Positions 52,924-61,341 of a stretch of DNA of 64,000 nucleotides are shown one piece after another; position 1 is the stretch's first letter; each line of letters starts with the position of its first letter. Source of the stretch: Loktanella sp. PT4BL (lineage in GTDB: Bacteria; Pseudomonadota; Alphaproteobacteria; Rhodobacterales; Rhodobacteraceae). The position numbers were made by a program, and so were the translations under genes. The notes beneath the pieces were generated by a model, which saw only the letters and a list, made by a program, of their open reading frames with translations, did no database searches and was not told the DNA's origin. Where the stretch lies: NCBI RefSeq assembly GCF_003201935.1, contig NZ_QJJL01000002.1, positions 124,001 through 188,000 on the forward strand, written 5' to 3'.

Positions 52924-55386
52924 CTACTCCACCGGCCGCAACACCGTCACCCCAACCGCAGCCGCCCGCGCCAGATCGGGATCAAGCGACATGGGGATGT
53001 ATTCGCCGCGCCGCCACAGCTCGCCCAGATTATCGTAGTGCCGTGACAGCGGGTGGCCGGATTGCCCCGTGGAGTTGATGAACACTGAACTGTCGGGATC
53101 GGCGAAATCATAGACGCCGCGATAGCCTGCCGCGTGGACGTTGTGAAACGGATGCGGGTCCATGCCCGATGTCTTGGCCCGTTGCAGGGTGTGATCGCCG
53201 CCGCTGGTGGACTGGCGAATATTCACGATCCATTCAAGGATCGGCGTGTTGCCCAGTACGGGGTGGTCGTGGGTCGCCACATGGGCGTCACCCCAGCGCA
53301 CGGCTTCGATCGCCTCGCCATAATTCTCGGTGATCCAGACCAGCGCATCATCCAGCGATTGCCGTGCAATATCGGTGCAGGTTTCCACCGGCGCGGACTG
53401 GATCACATCGCACCACACACTGGCACCATCGATATCGCGGAACACGCGTTCGATGAACACCGGCTCGACATGGGTAAATTCTTCCGCCAATGGCCCCAAT
53501 TCGTCGCGGATCAGGCGTTGCTGGAATGCGCGGGTCCAAGCCGCATAGATCAGCGGTTCCGGCAGGTGTTCGTTCATTTCGCCGTTCCACGCCGACAAAA
53601 GGTCCAGCGCAATCTGGCGGCGGCGTTCGGGGGTGCCTTCGGCGGCGGCATCGCCGGTGAACCACAGATCCGCACCCATCAGCGTCGACAGCGTCCGCGC
53701 GGCAAAACTGACAGTATCAAGCTGGGTTTCAATAAAACTGTCGCGGGTATGCACCTCGCGCGCCTGCATCAGACGCCGCCAGCGGTTGATCCGTTGGGTG
53801 TCGCCCCATGTGTGCGCGACGTGGAACGGAAAGGGCCGGTCCACTGTCTTGTTATTGGTATTCCCCAAAATTCCGCCCGGCGGGTCAAGGAATTCGGGGT
53901 TATCGCCATAGGGAAACCGCCCTTGCCAGCGGTTTTCAGGCAGATAGCCAAAGGCGGGCAGGCGGCCCTGGCTTTGATGCGCTGCATCACGGGCGGGGAT
54001 GGCGCCGATCGTTTTCATGGCGATCCTGTTACGATCCGCCAGTGTCAGGTTCATAGCGGGCGCGATGAAATCCGCACCGGCGGTGATGGCCTCTTCCACG
54101 GTGCGCGCATGGTTGATGGCAAAGGCGGCAGACATAGAGGTGTCGCGGTCCGACAGCGCGGTCCACGAAATCGCCGTCACATGCCCCGGCGGGGTGATGG
54201 TGCCAAGATCATACTGGCCCCGCGGCATCACAGGGCCATTCGCCGTCCAGCGCAGGCGGAGCGTGACGGCGGGTGCGTCCTTGATGTTGATGATACTATC
54301 GCGGGTCCGAAACGGCGCCCAGCCTGTCGGGGTGCGGTATTCTTCGGAGTTTTCGGGGTTGACCTCTTCGACCATCACGTCCTGATCATCGACATAGGCG
54401 CTTGTCAGGCCCCACCCGAGCGCATCGCTCCGCCCGCTCAGGACAAGTGGCATGCCGGGAATGGTGCCGCCGATGATGCCACCCGTTTCAAGCTCGAGTC
54501 GTGCCAGATACCAGATGGATGGCGCGGTCAGGCCCAGATGCGGATCGTTGGCCAGCAGTGTCGAGCCTGTGGCCGAGCGTGATGCGCTGGCCGCCCATGC
54601 ATTGGAGGCCCCTGACAGCGGTGCGGGTTTCAGCGGCGAGAGAGGATCGTAGGCCAGCCGCATGTTGGGCGTGTAAGACGGTACACCGGGGATCAGGCTT
54701 GCGTATTCGGGCAGGGCCGCAGTGGCGCTGGTGGGATCGTCGGGCAGGATATCGCGCAGGCGGTCGTTTTCGAGCAAGAGCGAGGTGCGGGCGCGCAGGA
54801 CTTCATCTTCGAGGTTCGACGTCAGGTCCAGCGCCATCAGTTTCAAGATCGCAATGGAATCGGCAGGCTGCCAAGGTGCAATCGCATGATTGAAGAGCCA
54901 CATTTCGGGTGCGCCACGCCCCAGCGCCCCTTTGTTCACCTCGGCCAGCCACGCATTCACGCCGCGCGCATAGGCCACCAAAGCAGCATTGGTTTCTGCG
55001 GTCTGCACATTCACCGATGCCACGGCCGTCGTATAGAGATCAAAGCGCCGCAACACCTCATCAATGCCTAGTGTGCGTTCACCGAACAGCTCGGACAACC
55101 GCCCTTGGGCTGTGCGCCGCAGCATTGTCATCTGCCATAGACGGTCCTGCGCGTGGGCGTACCCAAGCGCGAAATAGACGTCACTGTCGGTTTCGCCGAA
55201 AATATGCGGGACATTGGCGTTATCGCGGACGATTTCGACAGGTGCCGCGATCCCCGCGACCTCGCGGTTGGCGTTGTATTCGGGCAGCGAGCGTGACGCG
55301 AAATAATAAACGAGCGCGATTGCAGCGACGCCTAGAATGATCAGGGCAGTGGCAAGCCGGATGAGCCAGCGAAAAACGAACGCCAT
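52924..55386 (-). CDS. Penicillin-acylase-family amidase, membrane-anchored
   Basis: An 820-residue Ntn hydrolase. One membrane helix (about 8-30), alpha-subunit region with GYAHAQDRLWQM, then the autoprocessing site before Ser261 (SGA-SNAWA), where Ser261 would become the new N-terminal nucleophile; NDPHLGL and the later NNKTVDRPFP are family motifs. Substrates range from penicillins to N-acyl-homoserine lactones; which applies here is unknown. It lies 57 nt downstream of livM on the same strand and might be co-transcribed. Confidence 0.87.
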   Translation of the reverse strand: MAFVFRWLIRLATALIILGVAAIALVYYFASRSLPEYNANREVAGIAAPVEIVRDNANVPHIFGETDSDVYFALGYAHAQDRLWQMTMLRRTAQGRLSELFGERTLGIDEVLRRFDLYTTAVASVNVQTAETNAALVAYARGVNAWLAEVNKGALGRGAPEMWLFNHAIAPWQPADSIAILKLMALDLTSNLEDEVLRARTSLLLENDRLRDILPDDPTSATAALPEYASLIPGVPSYTPNMRLAYDPLSPLKPAPLSGASNAWAASASRSATGSTLLANDPHLGLTAPSIWYLARLELETGGIIGGTIPGMPLVLSGRSDALGWGLTSAYVDDQDVMVEEVNPENSEEYRTPTGWAPFRTRDSIINIKDAPAVTLRLRWTANGPVMPRGQYDLGTITPPGHVTAISWTALSDRDTSMSAAFAINHARTVEEAITAGADFIAPAMNLTLADRNRIAMKTIGAIPARDAAHQSQGRLPAFGYLPENRWQGRFPYGDNPEFLDPPGGILGNTNNKTVDRPFPFHVAHTWGDTQRINRWRRLMQAREVHTRDSFIETQLDTVSFAARTLSTLMGADLWFTGDAAAEGTPERRRQIALDLLSAWNGEMNEHLPEPLIYAAWTRAFQQRLIRDELGPLAEEFTHVEPVFIERVFRDIDGASVWCDVIQSAPVETCTDIARQSLDDALVWITENYGEAIEAVRWGDAHVATHDHPVLGNTPILEWIVNIRQSTSGGDHTLQRAKTSGMDPHPFHNVHAAGYRGVYDFADPDSSVFINSTGQSGHPLSRHYDNLGELWRRGEYIPMSLDPDLARAAAVGVTVLRPVE

Positions 55387-55443
55387 TAGGTCCTCGGGGT
55401 GTTGTGTCTGCCCCGTTGTAGCAGGGCAGACAGCAAGGACAAG

Positions 55444-56745
55444 TTAGCGTTCGGGGATCAGCCCGCGCGGGCTGAACCGCAGCACCAGAAGTAGCACCAG
55501 ACCCATGGTCAGCAAACGCATGTGCGCGGCGGATTCGATCATCCGCTCTTTGAGCGTGCTGCCGTCTTCAAGTCCGCTGCTGAGGATATTCATCAGCCCC
55601 AGACCGAGCGGTTCCACCTGCACCCAGAGCCACCAGATGAGCATGCCGCCCAGCACCGCACCAAAGTTGTTACCGGACCCGCCAACAATCACCATGACCC
55701 AGACAAGGAAGGTAAAGCGGAGCGGCTGATAGGTGCCCGGTGTCAGCTGACCATCCAGCGTGGTCATCATCGCACCCGCAATTCCGCAAATCGCAGAGCC
55801 GAGGATAAAGATCTGCAAATGCCGCTTGGTCACGTCCTTGCCCATCGCCTCGGCGGCGGTCTCGTTGTCACGGATCGCGCGCATCATGCGGCCCCATGGG
55901 CTTTTGAGTGCCTTCTGCGCCAGCCAGAGCAGGATCAGCAGAACGATGGTAAAGAGCACGGCATAGGCCATTTTCGTGTAAAGCGTCGACGCCAGTACCG
56001 GATCGAGCCCCACGCTTGCGGCGCGTTCCACAAACACAGGGTCCTGTTGCAGGTCAATTTCAAACGGTACTGGACGATCAAGGCCGATGACGTTTTTCAC
56101 ACCCCGTGCGAGCCAGTCTTCGTTCTTCATCACCGCGATGATGATTTCGGCGATGCCAAGCGTCGCAATCGCAAGGTAATCAGACCGCAGGCCAAGGGCC
56201 GTTTTGCCGATAATCCAAGCCGCACCGGCGGCCAGCAGGCCACCCACAGGCCAAGACAACAGGATGGGAAGGTTCAGACCGCCAAGGTTGCCGGTCGAGG
56301 CGGGGTTCACAGCCTCGATCGCTTCTTTCGCGGGATCGAACACAGCACGGTAGAGAAAGAAGCCACCGACCAGGATCACGAGCGTGACAATGGTTTTCGT
56401 GCGCCCCTCAAGCCGCTTTTGCGCCATGACAGCGGCAACCACGGTCAGGGCACCCAAGGCAAGACCGGCAAAAATCCGCAGACCGCCGGCCTGCCATGCC
56501 TCGGGCACAGGCTCGGTCGAGACCAGCACAGCGGCAAGACCGCCAAGCGCCACAAAACCCATGACACCGATGTTGAACAGCCCCGCAAAGCCCCATTGCA
56601 GGTTCACACCCAGAGCCATGATGGCCGAAATCAGACCCATATTCAGGATCAGTAGGGCAGAGTTCCAACCCTGGATCAGGCCGGTCCCGATCAACAGGAC
56701 GGCGACAAGGCCGAAGAGGGCGGTATCTTTGACTGTAGTGCTCAT
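55444..56745 (-). CDS. livM: Branched-chain amino-acid-type ABC permease LivM
   Basis: A 433-residue permease with about ten membrane helices. ALGVNLQWGFAGLFNIGVMGF and GLRSDYLAIATLGIAEII, with the coupling motif around RDNETAAEAMGKDVTKRHL, mark the LivM family. Forms the channel with LivH. ATGA overlap with livH. The substrate may be branched-chain amino acids, urea or other amides. Confidence 0.9.
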   Translation of the reverse strand: MSTTVKDTALFGLVAVLLIGTGLIQGWNSALLILNMGLISAIMALGVNLQWGFAGLFNIGVMGFVALGGLAAVLVSTEPVPEAWQAGGLRIFAGLALGALTVVAAVMAQKRLEGRTKTIVTLVILVGGFFLYRAVFDPAKEAIEAVNPASTGNLGGLNLPILLSWPVGGLLAAGAAWIIGKTALGLRSDYLAIATLGIAEIIIAVMKNEDWLARGVKNVIGLDRPVPFEIDLQQDPVFVERAASVGLDPVLASTLYTKMAYAVLFTIVLLILLWLAQKALKSPWGRMMRAIRDNETAAEAMGKDVTKRHLQIFILGSAICGIAGAMMTTLDGQLTPGTYQPLRFTFLVWVMVIVGGSGNNFGAVLGGMLIWWLWVQVEPLGLGLMNILSSGLEDGSTLKERMIESAAHMRLLTMGLVLLLVLRFSPRGLIPER

Positions 56746-57752
56746 ACGGATTGTCCCTTGAAGAGGCCCGTCGGTTTGAACAGCAGCACGATAATCAGGA
56801 TCGCGAAGCTGACGGCGAATTTGTAATCGGTGGACAGAAGCTGCACCAACCCGTCAGGTTCCAGGCTTTCGGGCAACAGATAGGTCAGGACCTTTTTCCA
56901 CGCATAGGTGATGGTGACCTCGCTAAAGGCAATCACGAAACCACCGGCGATCGCCCCCAGCGGATTGCCCAGACCACCCACAATCGCTGCGGCAAAGATC
57001 GGCAGCAGAAGTTGGAAATAGGTGAAGGCTTTGAAAGACTTGTCCAGCCCGTAGAGCACACCGGCGGTGGTGGCGAGGGCCGCAACGATCATCCAAGTGA
57101 CCTTGACCACCCAATCGGGGTTGATGCCCGACAGAAGGGCCAGATCTTCGTTATCCGAAAAAGCGCGCATGGATTTGCCGGTGCGTGTCTTGTTCAGGAA
57201 CCAGAACAACAGCGCCATGACGATAAAGGCGACAACGACTGTGATCGCCTGGGTCGTTTTGATCGCCAGACCTTCCTGAAGGCCGGTCATGTCGCGGAAT
57301 TCACGGGCGGTGATAATGAACCGCTCGCCATCGGCAAAGTTGATGTCGCGCACGCCGATGATGAAACGCACAATGCCGTTCATCACGAACATCACACCCA
57401 TCGACACGATCACCAAAATCACGGGCGAGGCCTTTTGATCGCGGTAGAATTTGTACACACCGCGATCAATCCCCAGCAAAAGCAGGATTGTGGCACCGAT
57501 GCCAACGGGCAGGGCGAGAAGGGCGGTTGGCAGCGGGCCAAAAGTGATGCCCAGCCCTGTCAGGGCAGTCGTCACAAGAATGGTAATGGCGGTGCCAAAG
57601 GCCATCGTGTCACCATGGGCAAAATTCGAGAACCGCAGAATGCCGTAAATCAGCGTGACACCCAGTGCACCGATAGCAAGCTGCGCGCCGTAGGCAAGGC
57701 CCGGCACAAAAACGAAGTTCGCGAATGCGACAATCGCGTTCAGAAAATCCAT
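56742..57752 (-). CDS. livH: Branched-chain amino-acid-type ABC permease LivH
   Basis: A 336-residue permease: GALGVTLIYGILRFSNFAHG near residue 28 is the LivH signature, and TGKSMRAFSDNEDLALLSGI is the ATPase-coupling loop. About eight helices. Follows the 114-aa secreted-protein gene by 31 nt. Confidence 0.92.
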   Translation of the reverse strand: MDFLNAIVAFANFVFVPGLAYGAQLAIGALGVTLIYGILRFSNFAHGDTMAFGTAITILVTTALTGLGITFGPLPTALLALPVGIGATILLLLGIDRGVYKFYRDQKASPVILVIVSMGVMFVMNGIVRFIIGVRDINFADGERFIITAREFRDMTGLQEGLAIKTTQAITVVVAFIVMALLFWFLNKTRTGKSMRAFSDNEDLALLSGINPDWVVKVTWMIVAALATTAGVLYGLDKSFKAFTYFQLLLPIFAAAIVGGLGNPLGAIAGGFVIAFSEVTITYAWKKVLTYLLPESLEPDGLVQLLSTDYKFAVSFAILIIVLLFKPTGLFKGQSV

Positions 57753-57783
57753 GAGAAACGATCCTCGGTATTCAGAATAAAGG

Positions 57784-58128
57784 TCATTGCAGCACCTCGC
57801 ATGTGCCCGTCATCGGCGTGACGTTGCGTGTATCGGAGTAGACGGCGCTACCATCAGGCTGCATCACAAGCAGGACCTCGGCACCGTCATCCTGTGTGGT
57901 CCAGAAACCGCGGGTATCGCCAATGATGAACGGCTCTGCGGAAAACGCCGCGTCACCCATCTGCACGGTCGTAATCTGGCGGCGGGGCGGGTCGGATGCA
58001 TCCTGTGCGGGCGCAAACTGTGACGCATCAATCGCAAAAGCGACGGCCACACCGGAAAAGTCGCACGTAACAGTATCCGCACAGGCAGGCCCGGCAATCG
58101 TGGCGCAAAGAACGGCTGCCATTTTCAT
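57784..58128 (-). CDS. Small secreted protein inside the liv operon (114 aa)
   Basis: A 114-residue protein with signal peptide MKMAAVLCATIAGPACA, then a strand-rich body with Cys residues near both ends (VTCDFSG and GTCEVLQ), likely disulfide-bonded in the periplasm. Its ATG overlaps the livF stop by 4 nt. Family not recognised; position suggests a link to the importer. Confidence 0.7.
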   Translation of the reverse strand: MKMAAVLCATIAGPACADTVTCDFSGVAVAFAIDASQFAPAQDASDPPRRQITTVQMGDAAFSAEPFIIGDTRGFWTTQDDGAEVLLVMQPDGSAVYSDTRNVTPMTGTCEVLQ

Positions 58129-58952
58129 CCACCCAGGAAACTGCGCCGGACCTGTTCGTCCGCGAGCAGTTCTTTGCCAGTGCCGGTGTGGGCATTGCGG
58201 CCCTGTACCAGAACATAGGCTTTATCCGCGATTTCAAGCGCTTGTCGGGCGTTCTGTTCCACCATCAGAATAGGGATACCCGTCCGTGCGACCTCGATGA
58301 TCCGGTCAAAAAGCTCATCCATCACGATGGGCGACACACCTGCGGTCGGCTCATCCAGCATCAGCACCTTGGGCTGTGTCATCAGCGCGCGGCCCACGGC
58401 AACCTGCTGGCGTTGACCGCCTGACAACTCACCAGCGGCCTGATTGCGCTTTTCCTTGAGGATCGGGAACAGGTCATAGACCTGCGCCATCGTATCGCGG
58501 AAATCGTCACGCCGGATGAAGGCGCCCATCTCAAGGTTCTCTTCCACAGTCATGGACGTAAAGATGTTCGAGGTCTGCGGGACAAAGCCCATGCCCTTCA
58601 CAACACGCTGTTGCGGGGACAGATGGGTGATATCCTCGCCATCAAGGCGCACGGCACCTTGATTGACATTCAACATACCGAACACCGCTTTCATCGCAGT
58701 GGACTTGCCGGCACCATTCGGGCCGACAATCACGGCAATTTCGCCTTTTTCGGCGGCAATCGTGCAGGAATGCAGGATATCGGGGCCTTTTCCGTAGCCC
58801 CCTGTCATCGCATCACCGATCAGAAACGGTTCACCCGGATTGGACTGGCTGTTGCGTGCGGCGTTCTTGCCCGGCGTCATTGTGCCGCCATTGGGATTGG
58901 CGATCGACCGGTCCTTGTTGCCACGGGCGTTCTGGTAGGGATTATCGCTCAC
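58125..58952 (-). CDS. livF: ABC transporter ATP-binding protein LivF, extended N-terminus
   Basis: A 275-residue ATPase: Walker A GPNGAGKST, signature LSGGQRQQ, Walker B VLMLDEPTAGV. The usual LivF is about 235 residues; here roughly 45 polar residues (MSDNPYQNARGNKDRS... to about NPGEPF) precede the core. The GTG start lies in the stop of the 52-aa gene (GTGA), supporting the long form, but a shorter start at residue 25 or 49 is possible. Confidence 0.9.
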   Translation of the reverse strand: MSDNPYQNARGNKDRSIANPNGGTMTPGKNAARNSQSNPGEPFLIGDAMTGGYGKGPDILHSCTIAAEKGEIAVIVGPNGAGKSTAMKAVFGMLNVNQGAVRLDGEDITHLSPQQRVVKGMGFVPQTSNIFTSMTVEENLEMGAFIRRDDFRDTMAQVYDLFPILKEKRNQAAGELSGGQRQQVAVGRALMTQPKVLMLDEPTAGVSPIVMDELFDRIIEVARTGIPILMVEQNARQALEIADKAYVLVQGRNAHTGTGKELLADEQVRRSFLGG

Positions 58953-59107
58953 GGGGTGATGTACTCTTCAAGGAAGGGCGCATAGGTCAAAAGCGTGTCG
59001 CGCATCAGCGCCTGCTCGGTCCCATCCGCATGGTTGACATAGATGTAATAGAAGGTCGCAGCAGAGCCCAGAATGGCCCCCAGAAGAACGGTCAGTAGGA
59101 ATTTCAT
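58949..59107 (-). CDS. Small membrane protein between livG and livF (52 aa)
   Basis: ATG 59107 lies in the livG stop (ATGA) and the TGA overlaps the livF GTG. The 52-residue product has a hydrophobic N-terminal anchor (MKFLLTVLLGAILGSAATF) and a polar tail ending PFLEEYITP. Overlaps on both sides make it very likely translated. Unknown function; absent from standard ORF length cutoffs. Confidence 0.7.
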   Translation of the reverse strand: MKFLLTVLLGAILGSAATFYYIYVNHADGTEQALMRDTLLTYAPFLEEYITP

Positions 59108-59889
59108 GTCGCACTTACCTTGTCTTTGTTTTTCAACCCGGTGCCGAGATAGGCCTCGATCACCTGCTCATTGGCCTTGATTTCTTCCAAGGTCCCTTCG
59201 GCCAGGACGTGGCCTTCCGCCATACAGATCACTGGATCGCAAAGGCGACCGATGAAATCCATGTCGTGTTCAATGACGACGAATGTGTAGTTGCGTTCCT
59301 GGTTCAGGCGGATGATGGCATCGCCGATTGTGTTCAGCAGGGTGCGGTTCACACCTGCACCGACCTCATCGAGAAAGACGATCTTGGCGTCGACCATCAT
59401 GGTGCGGCCCAGTTCAAGCAGCTTTTTCTGGCCGCCAGAGAGGTTACCGGCTTTTTCTTCTTTCAGGTGATCGATTGTCAGAAACTCGATGACTTCATCG
59501 GCCTTGGCTTGCAAAGCGCGCTCTTCATTGGCGATCCGCTTGCGGCCAAACCACGTGTTCCAGAGTTTTTCGCCCGATTGATCGCCCGGAACCATCATCA
59601 GGTTTTCGCGGACGGTCATCGAGGAAAACTCATGCGCAATCTGGAAGGTGCGCAGCAAGCCCTTGTGGAAAAGCTCATGTGGCGGCAGACCTGTGATGTC
59701 CTCGCCATTCATGGTGATGCGGCCCGAAGTTGGTTTAAGAACGCCCGCGATCACATTGAAAAGCGTTGTTTTTCCCGCACCATTGGGGCCAATCAGCCCT
59801 GTGATCGTACCTTTTTCGATTGTCAGTGTTGCGCCATCAACGGCACGGAAGCCCCCGAAGGTCTTGACCACATCTTCAACAACAATCAT
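59104..59889 (-). CDS. livG: ABC transporter ATP-binding protein LivG
   Basis: A 261-residue ATPase: Walker A GPNGAGKTT, signature LSGGQKKLLELGR, Walker B IVFLDEVGAGV, where the common Pro after DE is Val; the C-terminal DFIGRLCDPVICMAEG holds the switch region. ATG 59889 with GGGGA at 7 nt is chosen over 59934. First gene after the livJ terminator. Confidence 0.92.
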   Translation of the reverse strand: MIVVEDVVKTFGGFRAVDGATLTIEKGTITGLIGPNGAGKTTLFNVIAGVLKPTSGRITMNGEDITGLPPHELFHKGLLRTFQIAHEFSSMTVRENLMMVPGDQSGEKLWNTWFGRKRIANEERALQAKADEVIEFLTIDHLKEEKAGNLSGGQKKLLELGRTMMVDAKIVFLDEVGAGVNRTLLNTIGDAIIRLNQERNYTFVVIEHDMDFIGRLCDPVICMAEGHVLAEGTLEEIKANEQVIEAYLGTGLKNKDKVSAT

Positions 59890-59933
59890 CGCACATCCCC
59901 TTGCGCACGGGTTTTTCCGTGTCTTGTTTTGCA

Positions 59934-59966
59934 AAACGGCGCGGGGGGGTAAGCCCCGCGCCGTTT
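59934..59966 (-). terminator. Terminator between livJ and livG
   Basis: Arms AAACGGCGCGGGG (59934-59946) and CCCCGCGCCGTTT (59954-59966), 13 bp with a 7-nt loop. On the minus strand it is followed by a T. It lies 18 nt after the livJ stop and would set a higher livJ dose than the downstream transporter genes. Confidence 0.75.
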
Positions 59967-59984
59967 CTGTGTCAAATCAACCGA

Positions 59985-61181
59985 TTAACGGTAGTTGATT
60001 GTCGAGTATACGCCGTCAGCAAATTCGATTTCCTGATAGGAACCGGCGGATTCACCGGGGCCGATCAGTTCAACTGCGGATGCACCAACATAGTCGATGT
60101 CTTCGCCAGCAGCGATCAGCTCCAGACCACGGGCCAGTTCGCCGGGCAGGATTTCGATGCCGGGTGCGTTGGCCACATCAAAGATGTGATCTTTGTAGTC
60201 AGCCGGATCTTTCGAACCAGCCGCCTGCATCGCCAGCATGATCAGTGCCGCAGCATCGTATGATTCAGGGGCAAATGCGCCTGTCCCGTCAAAGCCTGCT
60301 TCTGCGGCCAGTTCGACAAAGATGCCTGCGCCCGCGTTATCGGTGCCGGGGTAGGCGCCGAAAGACCCGTTCAGTTCCGCACCGAAGTTGTCGTTCAGAA
60401 CCGCACCAACCATGCCGTCTGGCAGGTAGAACGTGTCAAACGCGCCGCTGTCGAGGGAGGAGCGGATGATACCGGAACCACCTTGGTCAACATAGCCTGC
60501 AACAACCAGCACCTCACCACCGGCGGATGCCAGCGCGCCCACTTCGGCCGAGTAGTCGGCTTTGCCGTCTTCATGCGCGGCAGAGATGGTGACTGTGCCG
60601 CCGGCTTCTTCAAAAGCGGCCTGGAACGCATCGGCAAGACCTTTGCCATAGTCGTTGTTTGTGTATGTCAGGGCCACTTCGCTGACACCACGATCCTGGA
60701 GGATCTCGGTGATGATCACACCCTGGCGCGCGTCGGATGGTGCTGTGCGGAAGAACAGACCGTCATCTTCGGCTGTCGACAGGCCAGGCGATGTTGCTGA
60801 TGGCGAAATCATCACAACGCCGTTCGGGCGTGCAACGTTTTGCAGGATGGCGCCGGTCACGCCGGAACAGTCTGCACCCATGATTGCGTCAACCGCGTCG
60901 GATGTGACCAGACGCTCGGCCGCGGCAGTCGCGGCACCGGCGTCGATACATGTGCTGTCACCACGTACGGATGTGACGGTCGCACCACCCAGCAATGTGC
61001 CGGCTGCGGTGACTTCGGCCATCGCCATTTCGGCACCAGCACCCATCGCGGGTGTGATCGATTCAAGCGGGCCGGTGAAGCCAAGGATCACGCCGATCTT
61101 TACTTCTTCAGCGTGACCAGCGGCATAAGCACCACCAGCAATCATGGCGACAGCAGATGTCGCCAGCATAAGTTTTTTCAT
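59985..61181 (-). CDS. Branched-chain amino-acid-type ABC substrate-binding protein
   Basis: A 398-residue periplasmic binding protein: signal peptide MKKLMLATSAVAMIAGGAYA, then EVKIGVILGFTGPLES opening the type I fold, and ADCSGVTGAILQNVARPNG in the ligand cleft. ATG 61181 is used because the longer frame from 61337 adds 52 residues before a perfect signal peptide. Ligand not certain. Confidence 0.92.
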   Translation of the reverse strand: MKKLMLATSAVAMIAGGAYAAGHAEEVKIGVILGFTGPLESITPAMGAGAEMAMAEVTAAGTLLGGATVTSVRGDSTCIDAGAATAAAERLVTSDAVDAIMGADCSGVTGAILQNVARPNGVVMISPSATSPGLSTAEDDGLFFRTAPSDARQGVIITEILQDRGVSEVALTYTNNDYGKGLADAFQAAFEEAGGTVTISAAHEDGKADYSAEVGALASAGGEVLVVAGYVDQGGSGIIRSSLDSGAFDTFYLPDGMVGAVLNDNFGAELNGSFGAYPGTDNAGAGIFVELAAEAGFDGTGAFAPESYDAAALIMLAMQAAGSKDPADYKDHIFDVANAPGIEILPGELARGLELIAAGEDIDYVGASAVELIGPGESAGSYQEIEFADGVYSTINYR

Positions 61182-61230
61182 TACTATTCTCCCAAGTTGG
61201 ACTTTTTTATCCTGAGTTAATTTATCAGCC

Positions 61231-61294
61231 GCTTTCCAAAAGGAAAGCCGGAACAACAGGATATTGTCCCTATCAATAGGTATTTGGAAGTCAA
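61231..61294 (-). promoter_or_regulatory. livJ leader: inverted repeats and possible -35
   Basis: GCTTTCC-AAAA-GGAAAGC (61231-61248) is a 7-bp hairpin; CCTAT-CA-ATAGG (61269-61280) is a 5-2-5 inverted repeat; the minus strand reads TTGACT at 61294-61289, a possible -35. No good -10 was found. Confidence 0.35.
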
Positions 61295-61341
61295 ATTCAC
61301 TGTTTCGGCGCAGGATGAGGCGTTTCTTGGCCCTCACTGCA

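Noticed and set aside
53134-54582. 482-codon open frame opposite the acylase gene
   Set aside because: Antisense shadow; the acylase frame carries the nucleophile and family motifs.
55522-56655. 377-codon open frame opposite livM
   Set aside because: Antisense to livM; unusually rich in His, Gln and Arg as expected for a reversed membrane protein frame.
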